Source of the DNA: Neisseria sicca
GTDB lineage: Bacteria > Pseudomonadota > Gammaproteobacteria > Burkholderiales > Neisseriaceae
NCBI RefSeq assembly: GCF_017753665.1
Contig: NZ_CP072524.1
Span: forward strand, 124,001-188,000
Reading direction: 5' to 3'
Length of the DNA stretch: 64,000 bases
Shown here: piece after piece, positions 43,647 through 51,513 of the stretch
Numbering within the stretch: position 1 is the stretch's first letter
How the letters are laid out: every line of letters starts with the position of its first letter
Notes under the pieces: generated by a model
What the model saw: only the letters and a program-made list of their open reading frames with translations
The model's database searches: none
What the model was told of the DNA's origin: nothing
Translations under genes and position numbers: made by a program

Positions 43647-44492
43647 TTAAATGCCACAAACCCTTTTGAAATGTTCCCAAACCGGTTTGCAGTTTTCCGG
43701 CAGTTCGGGACACGCGCCGAGGATGCCGCCGCTGAAGTCGTTTAAGCGGTGGAAATCGCTGCCCGCGCTGGCGAGCATACCGAAGCGTTCTGCCAAAAGC
43801 GCGTAGTTGAGGCGGTCGTTTTTGCAGCAGTTGCCGCTGTGGACTTCGATGCCCACGCCGCCGAGGTTTTTAAATTCTTCAAACAGATTGCGCTTGGCGG
43901 TGGCGGACAAGTCGTAGCGCATGGGGTGGGCGATGACTGCCATGCCGCCCGCGCCGTTGACGGCGGAGACGCAGTCTTCCAACGTCGCCCATTCGTGCCG
44001 GACGGCGCAGGACTTGCCGTCCCCCAAGTATTTGGTGAACGCCTGCTGCTTGTTTTTGACGTGTCCCGCTTGGATGAGGAACTCGGCGATGTGGGTGCGG
44101 CTGACCATTTCTTTGTTTGCCGCCAGCGCGAGCGCGCCGTCGTATGCGCCGCCGATGCCTTTCTTTTCGAGCTTGGCGGCGATGGCTTTAAGGCGTTTCA
44201 GACGACCTTGCCGCACTTGTGCCAACAGGTTTTGCAGGTTTTCGTCCTGTTCGTCGAAATCCAAACCGACAACGTGTATGGTGCGCCCGCGCCAAGTTAC
44301 GGAGATTTCCACGCCGTTGACGAAACGCAGCCCGAGTTTGTCCGCTTCGGCACGCGCTTCGGCGATGCCGCCAGTGTGGTCGTGGTCGGTCAACGACAGC
44401 AGCGTGCAGCCGTTTTGATGCGCGAGGCGCACGACTTCGCCGGGGGAGAGCATACCGTCGGAAACGGTAGAATGGCAGTGCAGGTCTATCAT
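43647..44492 (-). CDS. PHP-domain phosphoesterase (YciV/RNase AM-like)
   Basis: The 281-residue product has the PHP metal-binding motifs: MIDLHCHSTVSDGMLSP (HxH), TDHDHTGG, NGVEISV, VIAHPMRYD and GSDFHRLND. It matches the YciV/TrpH group; the E. coli member removes 5' nucleotides from RNA and acts on 3',5'-bisphosphonucleotides. The substrate here is inferred from that family. It is a single gene, and an in-frame uptake sequence lies near 44202. Confidence 0.9.
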   Translation of the reverse strand: MIDLHCHSTVSDGMLSPGEVVRLAHQNGCTLLSLTDHDHTGGIAEARAEADKLGLRFVNGVEISVTWRGRTIHVVGLDFDEQDENLQNLLAQVRQGRLKRLKAIAAKLEKKGIGGAYDGALALAANKEMVSRTHIAEFLIQAGHVKNKQQAFTKYLGDGKSCAVRHEWATLEDCVSAVNGAGGMAVIAHPMRYDLSATAKRNLFEEFKNLGGVGIEVHSGNCCKNDRLNYALLAERFGMLASAGSDFHRLNDFSGGILGACPELPENCKPVWEHFKRVCGI

Positions 44493-44607
44493 GGGGCGTT
44501 ATGTGTGTGGTGAACAGTGGACAGGTGCAATATTATCGGGCGGTGTGGCGACGGGGGTAATTTTAAAAACGGGTGTATGGCAAATTTAAAGGAAAAGTCG
44601 CTATTCC

Positions 44608-44710
44608 GTCATTCCCGCGCAGGCGGGAATCTAGGCCTTGATTTGTCGGAAATGTTTAAGGTTAACCGCTATTTTAAACTTCTGGATTCCCGCCTGCGCG
44701 GGAATGACGA
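44608..44710. repeat. dRS3-flanked intergenic repeat (NIME type)
   Basis: CGTCATTCCCGCGCAGGCGGGAAT at the left and ATTCCCGCCTGCGCGGGAATGACG at the right are inverted copies around 55 bases. It is the same repeat family as the one at 19582-19714. Confidence 0.85.
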
Positions 44711-44739
44711 TATGAACGTTTTCAATTTTAATCTACTAT

Positions 44740-44796
44740 AAAAGGTCGTCTGAAAACGCGGTTTCCATCAAGCCGAACCGTTTTCAGACGGCCTTT
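44740..44796. terminator. Uptake-sequence hairpin with mixed dialects
   Basis: The left arm is AGGTCGTCTGAAAACG and the right arm CGTTTTCAGACGGCCTTT, which reads AGGCCGTCTGAAA on the other strand. The two arms thus follow different uptake-sequence dialects, leaving one G-T pairing in the stem. Confidence 0.8.
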
Positions 44797-45002
44797 CCGT
44801 TATCTTCGTCTTCCGACCAACCCGCTTCTTTCAATTTCCGCCGTTGCGCGTCGTATTTGGCTTTATCCGTCCAATAAATCGTCTGGATGCAGGCATCGCC
44901 GCAATCGCTGCCGCAGCATTCCCACGACTCGGGGCGGACGGGTTCGTCTAGAAGCGGCTCGCCCAAGAGGGCTTCGGCTTTATTCTTCAGGGTCGTATCC
45001 AT
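44784..45002 (-). CDS. Oxidoreductase-like domain protein (short)
   Basis: The 72-residue product from ATG 45002 starts MDTTLKNKAEALLGEPLLDE and contains PVRPESWECCGSDCGDACIQ, followed by YWTDKAKYDAQRRKL. This CCxSxCxxC arrangement followed by a tyrosine-rich helix is the Oxidored-like N-terminal domain, found in small proteins of unknown function. The frame is open further upstream, but that part overlaps the S4-domain gene and is not conserved. It overlaps the end of that gene by 23 bases, so translation is probably coupled. Confidence 0.8.
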   Translation of the reverse strand: MDTTLKNKAEALLGEPLLDEPVRPESWECCGSDCGDACIQTIYWTDKAKYDAQRRKLKEAGWSEDEDNGKAV

Positions 45003-45213
45003 CGGCGATTTCCAAGCGCGCGCCGTCAAACTCGATGACTTCGCCGCCACGTATTTTGGCGGTTTTGCGGGTTTCGGTTTCGCCGTTGCGCAACACCAGT
45101 CCTTCGGCGATAAACGCTTTCGCTTGTCCTCCGCTTTCGGCAAGTCCGGCGAGCTTCAAGAGGTCGCATAAGGCGATGTATTCGTTGTCTTCGAGATAGA
45201 CGGTGGCTTCCAT
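44980..45213 (-). CDS. RNA-binding S4-domain protein (YbcJ-like)
   Basis: The 77-residue product from ATG 45213 starts MEATVYLEDNEYIALCDLLK and continues LAGLAESGGQAKAFIAEG, VLRNGETETRKTAKIRGGEV and IEFDG. This is the small YbcJ/YaaA-type S4 domain, which binds structured RNA. The frame starts 14 codons earlier, but those residues are not conserved and the later Met has AGGAAAA upstream. It forms a two-gene unit with the Oxidored-like gene. Confidence 0.87.
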   Translation of the reverse strand: MEATVYLEDNEYIALCDLLKLAGLAESGGQAKAFIAEGLVLRNGETETRKTAKIRGGEVIEFDGARLEIADGYDPEE

Positions 45214-45819
45214 GAGTTTTCCTGTAATGGGTTCGGATTCGTGAAATTGTAGCATAGGTCGTCTGAAAGCCGTTTCAGACGACCTTTAGATTTTGAAACT
45301 ACTAGATAAACGATTCAAAAAAGATAATGACGCAGAATAGGCATTGACTGATTTTCAGACGACCTGCCTAGCCACATTTCAATCCACCTTGTCCTTCATC
45401 CGCAGAAGGAACAAAGATAAAGCTGACTGATACGCAAATAAAGCCCCCTCTCCCACCCCGCGGGAGAGAGGGTATTTTTGCCGGACAGAATTTTGACTTA
45501 TGGCAAGAGTATGTGAAAAAACGTGAGGTCGTCTGAAAAAAACGATTGCCAATTTTTACAGATAGAGTATAGTTCTTAATAAGTATTTTTCAGCTAATTC
45601 CTTATATCTATTCTACAACCTTGGATAAGTAGTTGCCATTGGGTACTCCGCCCGGCGGCAACATTTTTTTATCTGAAAGGGTTTGATAACTTTTATTCGT
45701 TTTATCTGACGAAGGTCGTCTGAAAAACCTAATACTTTGAATATTTATAGTTTTTATGGCTATAAATATCAAATAAAAATAAACATTTTACGACAACAGC
45801 TTTATCCGGGATCAATCAA
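45214..45819. other. Long regulatory gap upstream of the siderophore receptor
   Basis: No gene is supported. It holds an uptake-sequence hairpin (45255-45287), isolated uptake sequences near 45353, 45527 and 45714, a GC-rich hairpin (CCCTCTCCC with GGGAGAGAGGG, 45446-45472) followed by TATTTTTG, and the 10-bp inverted repeat at 45741-45769. Confidence 0.6.
45741..45769. promoter_or_regulatory. Inverted repeat upstream of the siderophore receptor
   Basis: ATATTTATAG (45741-45750) and CTATAAATAT (45760-45769) are perfect inverted arms with a 9-base spacer, ending 50 bases before the receptor ATG. The AT-rich arms are symmetric and lack a following T tract, so this looks like an operator. It does not clearly match the Fur consensus. 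Confidence 0.45.
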
Positions 45820-48021
45820 ATGAACCATTCAAATAAAGAGAAACTTTTCAAACTCAGTACCTTGGCACTCTGCCTTGCCGCGCTGCCGCAAGCCGTTCAA
45901 GCCGCTGAAGAAGTACAACAGGTGGAATTAAATCAGGTCAATGTGGTCGGCAAAAACCGCAGCCTGCGTACCGAAAATCGAAATGACTATACGACTTCGG
46001 CTATGAGTTCTACCACAGGACTGGCATTGACTCCGCGTGAGACGCCGCAATCGGTCAGCGTTATTACAAAAAACCAAATTAACGATCAAGGTATTACTAC
46101 GCTTGCAGATGCGTTGAAAACAACGACTGGCGTAAATGTCGTTCGCCAAGGGAACCGCACCCATTTCCAAAGCCGCGGATTCTATATTGAAAAATTGGAA
46201 GAAGACGGCATGGCCACTACTATTGGTGCGCCGGGCATATTTGGCAGCCCCGCCAGAGATGGGCACAACATCACCGACCTTGCCATGTATGACCACATTG
46301 AAGTTGTGCGCGGTGCGGCCGGGCTAACCCAATCCAACAGCGCGCCCGGCGGTACCATTAATGCCGTACGCAAAAAACCGACGGCTAAAAAACAAATCAG
46401 TATGAATGGTTTAGCCGACCGTTTCGGCAAACGGCATATCGAATTGGATGCCTCGGGCACTTTAAGCTCAGAAAACCAACTCCGTGGGCGTATTGTCGGC
46501 AGTTTTGATCATGACAAAACATTTCAGGATAAAGTGAAAGGGCAAAACAGCCTTCTTTATGGCGTTTTGGAAAAAGACATCGGAGAAAACAGCAAGGTTT
46601 CTGTCGGTGCGTATCGTATCGCCCAGCTCAACACCCCCAATCTCAACGGCTTACCTTTATGGGAAGACGGAAGCAGTCTGCCGCGCGACAGCTATTTCGG
46701 TGCGGATTGGAATCATGGGCGATTCATCAAAAACGGTGTTTTTGCAGAATTTGACCACTACTTCAACGACAACTGGAAATGGAACAGCAAAATCGATTGG
46801 CGAAACAGCCACTCCGACCAAAGGTATGCTTTCTTAATGGCAGACAAAAGCGGATTGAAAGCCAATCAATCCATCGGTATTGAAGACCAACAGGCTTTCC
46901 GCTATCAGCACGACAGCAAACATCTGCATATTCAAAACAACCTGCGCGGCAAGTTTGAAGCCTTGGGTCAAACCCACGACATCTTCCTGACTCATAATTA
47001 TTCGAAAGAGCGCAATACCCTGCACCATACCCGTATGCAGGCAACCGGCAGCTACGATCCATTTTCTGCCGTTATCCCCCAGCCGGACTGGGCTGCCGAA
47101 CCATACAGCATTATGGACAGCAACAACCATTTCTATACGCACGCCCTTGCAGCAGGTACCCGCATCAATCCTACGGAAAAACTGCATCTGTTGGTAGGCG
47201 GACGTTATACCCATTGGAAACGCGACTTCAATTACAACTGGTCCCGTTATGCAGGCGCTCCGGACAACGATGCAAAAACCTATTCGGTCAAAAACAGCAA
47301 ATTCATTCCATACATCGGCATCACTTACGATTTCATGCTGGGGCAAAGCTTCTATGCAGGCTATACATCCATCTACAAACCGACTCTGAAAACAAATGCA
47401 GACAACAGCTATCTCGCGCCCGAAGTCGGTAAAAACTACGAATTGGGTTGGAAAGGCGAATGGATGCAGAGCAAACTCAATACGGCCGTTTCCCTGTTCC
47501 AAACCGATAACACCAACGTCGGCGTGCGTGTCAACGTTCCGGCCAGCGGCAACAGGAAACAGACTTTCTACTACGTTCCCGCAAAAGAACGCAGCCGCGG
47601 TGTAGATGCGGAAATTTCCGGAGCAATCGGCGCAAATTGGAAACTGTTTGCCGGCTATACCTACAATATCCGCAAAACAGAAAACCATCCCAATACCGAG
47701 GGCGATTTTGCCAACTGGACCCCAAAACACATTTTCCGCGCTTACAGCAGCTATACGCCGCCGTTTGCAAACGGTAAGTTAAGTATCGGTATGGGCTTGT
47801 CCAGTCAAAGCAAAACCGGCAGTAAGCTGCCACAAGGCGGCTATACCGTTTGGAATGCCGGTTTGCAATACCGTCCGACCGATAATTTGCAACTGGGGCT
47901 GGCAGTCAACAACCTGACTGACAAACGCTACTATGAAAACAACAGCAACCGTACAAAAAACTATGGCAACTTCTACGGCGAACCGCGCAATGCCGTGTTC
48001 AGCCTGAAGTGGAAAATGTAA
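45820..48021 (+). CDS. TonB-dependent siderophore receptor
   Basis: The 733-residue product has a signal peptide (cleaved near residue 28, LPQAVQA-AEEV), a TonB box region QVELNQVNVVGK and the plug domain with ALTPRETPQSVSVITKNQIN, TTTGVNVVRQGNRTHFQSRG and EVVRGAAGLTQSNSAPGGTI. It ends in a barrel with AVNNLTDKRYYENNSN and FSLKWKM. This is the ferric siderophore receptor class (FhuE/FpvA-like). The ligand cannot be told from sequence. A YddA-like ABC protein follows on the same strand. Confidence 0.92.
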   Translation: MNHSNKEKLFKLSTLALCLAALPQAVQAAEEVQQVELNQVNVVGKNRSLRTENRNDYTTSAMSSTTGLALTPRETPQSVSVITKNQINDQGITTLADALKTTTGVNVVRQGNRTHFQSRGFYIEKLEEDGMATTIGAPGIFGSPARDGHNITDLAMYDHIEVVRGAAGLTQSNSAPGGTINAVRKKPTAKKQISMNGLADRFGKRHIELDASGTLSSENQLRGRIVGSFDHDKTFQDKVKGQNSLLYGVLEKDIGENSKVSVGAYRIAQLNTPNLNGLPLWEDGSSLPRDSYFGADWNHGRFIKNGVFAEFDHYFNDNWKWNSKIDWRNSHSDQRYAFLMADKSGLKANQSIGIEDQQAFRYQHDSKHLHIQNNLRGKFEALGQTHDIFLTHNYSKERNTLHHTRMQATGSYDPFSAVIPQPDWAAEPYSIMDSNNHFYTHALAAGTRINPTEKLHLLVGGRYTHWKRDFNYNWSRYAGAPDNDAKTYSVKNSKFIPYIGITYDFMLGQSFYAGYTSIYKPTLKTNADNSYLAPEVGKNYELGWKGEWMQSKLNTAVSLFQTDNTNVGVRVNVPASGNRKQTFYYVPAKERSRGVDAEISGAIGANWKLFAGYTYNIRKTENHPNTEGDFANWTPKHIFRAYSSYTPPFANGKLSIGMGLSSQSKTGSKLPQGGYTVWNAGLQYRPTDNLQLGLAVNNLTDKRYYENNSNRTKNYGNFYGEPRNAVFSLKWKM

Positions 48022-48060
48022 GGTCGTCTGAAAACAGCAATGTCGTTACCGCAAAGAAAG

Positions 48061-48098
48061 AGGTCGTCTGAAAACACAATCCGGCTTTCAGACGACCT
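48061..48098 (+). terminator. Uptake-sequence hairpin after the siderophore receptor
   Basis: AGGTCGTCTGAAAAC and TTTCAGACGACCTCT pair around ACAATCCGG. A further single copy lies immediately after the receptor stop (48021-48033), and two more lie at 48168-48180 and 48242-48255. Confidence 0.75.
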
Positions 48099-48281
48099 CT
48101 TGCCCCTGCCGTCATGTCCGCCCATATCGACATGACGGCATCGGTATTTTCATTTGAACATCTGCAAACGGTCGTCTGAAACCCATCAGGAAACAAAAGC
48201 GTCGGATAACGTGTCTGATGCCGTTATCCCGTCGATGCAGATTTTCAGACGACCTCCCGTTATTTGTACCAACACACCCCC

Positions 48282-49994
48282 ATGAACATCCTCAAAAAAT
48301 TCTTTTACCTTGCCCGCCCTTTTTGGTCGGGGGCACACGGCCGCCTCCAATGGCTGATGCTCGCCGTTTTGATAGGATTTACCCTATTCTCTATTACCAT
48401 CAGCGTTTGGATCGCCGCGTGGGACAAACGTTTCTACGACGCGCTCGCCGCGTTTGACGGCGCATCCATGCCCGCGCTTATCATCGAATACCTCGGCTAC
48501 ATGGCGATGATTATCGGCTGCATCGTTTGCGGCGACTGGCTGCAAAAACGCCTCATCTTCCGTTGGCGCACCCACCTGACCGAACAATTCCAGCAAAACT
48601 GGCTCGAAGGCCACAAACACTACCGCCTGCGCCTGACCAGCGAACCCGACAACCCCGACCAGCGCATCGCCGAAGACATCTACCTCCTTGCCGACAAAAG
48701 CATCGGGCTGTTCCGCTCCTTCATCAATAATATTGCCAAATTCAGCGCGTTCGTCGCCGTATTGTGGACGCTCTCCGGCGTGCAGACCTTCAATATCGGC
48801 GGGCGCGACATCACCATACACGGCTACCTCGTTTGGGTTGCCCTGATTTATTCCGTCATCAGCACCCTGATTGCCCACCTCGTCGGCCACAAACTCAAAA
48901 ACCTCAACATCGACCGCCAGCACCGCGAAGCCGACTACCGCGCCGCCCTCCTGCGCGTGCGCGACCACGCCGAACAAATCGCCTTTTACAACGGCGGCGA
49001 AGCCGAAACAGGTCGTCTGAAACAGCGTTACCTCCGCATCCGCGACAACTGGCGGCGGCTCACCAACTGCGAATTCCGCCAAGAAACCTTTTGGGCGACC
49101 TATGTGCGCATCAGCATCTTCATCCCCATCCTCGCCACCCTGCCCATGTACCTCGCCAAAACCATGACCTTCGGCGACATGATGCAGACCCGCACATCGT
49201 TTGCCCGCGTCCAAGACAGCTTCGGCTGGTTTACCGACTCCTACCGCCGCCTCATTGAATGGGCGGCAGTCGTCGAACGCCTCTCCGGTTTTCAGACGGC
49301 CTTGGAACAAGTAGAACAAGAAGGAATAAGCACCGCCCGCCCAGCACCCGCCCTGACTTTAAACAACCGCCGCCAAAGCGGCATCCTCGTCCTGCAAAAC
49401 CTCACCGTCCACACCCAAACCGGCAGCCCACTGCTTACCGACATCAACCTCGAAGCCCACACCCCCGAATGGGTATTGCTCGAGGGCAGAAGCGGCATCG
49501 GCAAATCCACCCTGCTGCGCGCCCTCGCAGGCTTGTGGCCGTATTACCAAGGCAGCTTTGCCCTCGACGGCAGCCTCCTCTTCCTGCCCCAACGCCCCTA
49601 CCTCCCCGCCGACACCCTGCGCCACACCGTCAGCTATCCCCACACCGTCTGCCAAGACGATCGACTTATTCAGACGACCTTGGAACAAGTCGGACTAGGC
49701 CGCCTGAAAGATAATTTAGACGAACCATACGAATGGCACGGCATCCTTTCCGGCGGCGAACAGCAACGCCTCAGCCTCGCCCGCGCGCTGCTGCACAAAC
49801 CGCAAATCCTGTTCCTCGACGAAGCCACCAACCAGCTCGACGGCGAATCTGCATTGGCGCTGATGCAAACCCTCAAACGTGCCTTACTCGACACCCTCGT
49901 CATCGGCATCAGCCACCAACCCGAAATCCAAGCCTTGTTCGGACGTAAAGTTAATTTAAGACCACTCAACGAGCTTGCAAACCGTTCAGATTAG
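48282..49994 (+). CDS. YddA/SbmA-like ABC transporter (membrane and ATPase in one chain)
   Basis: The product of about 570 residues (from ATG 48282, MNILKKFFYLARPF; an ATG at 48264 is also possible) has an SbmA/BacA-type membrane domain with about six helices (ISVWIAAWDKRFYDALAAFD, RQHREADYRAALLRVRDHAE, QIAFYNGG) fused to an ATPase. The ATPase has Walker A GRSGIGKST, signature LSGGEQQRLSLARALLHKP and Walker B ILFLDEATNQLD. E. coli YddA has the same layout. Such proteins move peptides, cofactors or siderophores. It follows a siderophore receptor, an arrangement like E. coli yddA-yddB. In-frame uptake sequences lie near 49014 and 49288. Confidence 0.88.
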   Translation: MNILKKFFYLARPFWSGAHGRLQWLMLAVLIGFTLFSITISVWIAAWDKRFYDALAAFDGASMPALIIEYLGYMAMIIGCIVCGDWLQKRLIFRWRTHLTEQFQQNWLEGHKHYRLRLTSEPDNPDQRIAEDIYLLADKSIGLFRSFINNIAKFSAFVAVLWTLSGVQTFNIGGRDITIHGYLVWVALIYSVISTLIAHLVGHKLKNLNIDRQHREADYRAALLRVRDHAEQIAFYNGGEAETGRLKQRYLRIRDNWRRLTNCEFRQETFWATYVRISIFIPILATLPMYLAKTMTFGDMMQTRTSFARVQDSFGWFTDSYRRLIEWAAVVERLSGFQTALEQVEQEGISTARPAPALTLNNRRQSGILVLQNLTVHTQTGSPLLTDINLEAHTPEWVLLEGRSGIGKSTLLRALAGLWPYYQGSFALDGSLLFLPQRPYLPADTLRHTVSYPHTVCQDDRLIQTTLEQVGLGRLKDNLDEPYEWHGILSGGEQQRLSLARALLHKPQILFLDEATNQLDGESALALMQTLKRALLDTLVIGISHQPEIQALFGRKVNLRPLNELANRSD

Positions 49995-50058
49995 TAATAT
50001 AGTTCTTTATGACTAGTTTCATAGTTCTTTAGGGTTACTTTTTTGAAATTCCTTGGAT

Positions 50059-50095
50059 AGCCTCCGCCAACTCCCGGCAGGAGGCGTTTTTTTGC
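50059..50095 (+). terminator. Terminator after the ABC transporter gene
   Basis: GCCTCCGCC and GGCAGGAGGCG pair around AACTCCC and are followed by TTTTTTTGCC. It is 70 bases beyond the stop. The rest of the gap 49995-50341 holds an uptake-sequence hairpin (50219-50265) and no gene. Confidence 0.8.
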
Positions 50096-50341
50096 CTGTC
50101 TGCGCTTAAAATAAATTAAATTTCAAGGCGTTGGATGGTTATAAATATTGGTATTTGAATAGGTTTAATTTTCAGACAAATCTTGTTGTATGGGCTTAAT
50201 GTGTAAAACAAGAAATAGAAAAAGGTCGTCTGAAAACCTTGCATTCAGGTTTTCAGACGACCTTTGTGTGCATGAACTTATATCAGCAAGAAGGATTAGC
50301 CGCCGAAGTATTCATGCTCTAATCTGAGAAGTGTTGAATGT

Positions 50342-51118
50342 TTACCAGTCCTGCGCCCGCTTCAAGTCGTTCTGCGCCAGCGTGTCGGCGTGTTCGTTGC
50401 GGCTTTTGTATTCCCTGTTTTGCAAGATGCTGTTGGCGACGTAGTTTAAGTGTATTTTGGCGGCTTCGGCGGCATCGGCAGGGCGGCGTTCGAGTATGGC
50501 TTCGTAGATGGCGCGGTGTTGCGCGATCAGCTTGGGGCGCGGGTCTTCGGTTTGGTTGGAATAGATGATGCTGCTACGCGTCTGGCGGTAGAGCATTTTG
50601 AGCAGGCCGCCGGAGAGGTGGCTGAAGAGGATGTTGTGTGCGGCATCGGCGATGGTTTGGTGAAAGCTTACGTCGGCTTCGCTTTGATGTTCCAGATGAC
50701 CGCTTTCGCAGGCGGATTCGAATTTTTGCCGCCAAAAATCAATCCGTTTCAAATCGGCATCGGTGCGCCGCTCGGCAGCCAGCGATGCCATGCAGCCTTC
50801 GATATGGCAGCTGAAATCGAAAACGTCGGTTTCCCAGTTGGTATGTTTGCCGAGCAATTCCTGCCAGCTTTGGAGGAAATCTTGTTGCGGTTTGACGGAA
50901 ACGTAATAGCCGTCACCCTGACGCGCTTCCAAAACCTGTCGCGCAATCAAGATGTTCAGTGCGACCCTGACCGACGGGCGCGATACGCCGAATTCTTCCG
51001 CCAACGTGCGTTCGGGCGGGATTTTGCCGCCTTCTTCGTAAACGCCCGTCGCAATCCGTTCTTCTAATATCGACAATATTTGGTCGCTGATTTTTTGTGG
51101 CCGAACCAGTTTTGTCAT
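50342..51118 (-). CDS. GntR-family regulator, FCD domain (LldR/PdhR-like)
   Basis: The 258-residue product has an N-terminal winged helix (KISDQILSILEERIATGVYE, IPPERTLAEEFGVSRPSVRV) and a C-terminal FCD ligand domain rich in helices, with SEADVSFHQTIADAAHNILF and LIAQHRAIYEAILERRPADA carrying the metal-site histidines. This is the FadR subfamily of lactate and pyruvate regulators. It is divergent from lctP, and three palindromes of the PdhR/LldR type lie between them, so control of lactate uptake is strongly suggested. In gonococci a GntR protein (GdhR) also represses lctP. Confidence 0.9.
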   Translation of the reverse strand: MTKLVRPQKISDQILSILEERIATGVYEEGGKIPPERTLAEEFGVSRPSVRVALNILIARQVLEARQGDGYYVSVKPQQDFLQSWQELLGKHTNWETDVFDFSCHIEGCMASLAAERRTDADLKRIDFWRQKFESACESGHLEHQSEADVSFHQTIADAAHNILFSHLSGGLLKMLYRQTRSSIIYSNQTEDPRPKLIAQHRAIYEAILERRPADAAEAAKIHLNYVANSILQNREYKSRNEHADTLAQNDLKRAQDW

Positions 51119-51215
51119 TTTAATTCCCTCTTTTCCCTCATGTTTTCTTTATGAGGAAGACTCAAATCCGATAATGTGATGCGGCAGGTCGTCTGAAATG
51201 GCAATCTGCGTCAAA

Positions 51216-51244
51216 ATTGGCATGACCAAATTGGTATGCCCAAT
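51216..51244. promoter_or_regulatory. Two overlapping GntR-type operators
   Basis: ATTGGCATGACCAAA (51216-51230) and ATTGGTATGCCCAAT (51230-51244) each match the PdhR pattern ATTGGTNNNACCAAT with one or two changes, and share one base. They lie about 100 bases upstream of the GntR gene, consistent with autoregulation. Confidence 0.75.
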
Positions 51245-51457
51245 GTCGCGGTATTCTAATTAACCGGCCATATCCCGTCAATATGGCTTGTTCTACCCGA
51301 ATATGGTTTAAAACTATATCGGGTTACATTTTTACAATTCATATAATGTTTTGTTTTATTTAAAATTAAATAACAATTTTGCACTTATGTAGTAAGGTTG
51401 TTTAAAAAAATAATTGACTGCCATATTAAAGTTTCGTAAAGTGTCCTCCGTTCAAAA

Positions 51458-51474
51458 AATTGGTTTTACCAATT
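51458..51474. promoter_or_regulatory. Perfect GntR-type operator upstream of lctP
   Basis: AATTGGTTTTACCAATT is a 17-bp palindrome with 7-bp arms and a 3-bp centre, matching the LldR/PdhR box AATTGGTNNNACCAATT at all defined positions. It ends 39 bases before the lctP ATG, a place where repressor binding would block transcription or initiation. Confidence 0.85.
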
Positions 51475-51513
51475 TAGGAAAGTATATTAGAAAAATATTC
51501 GGAGATTTTCCCA

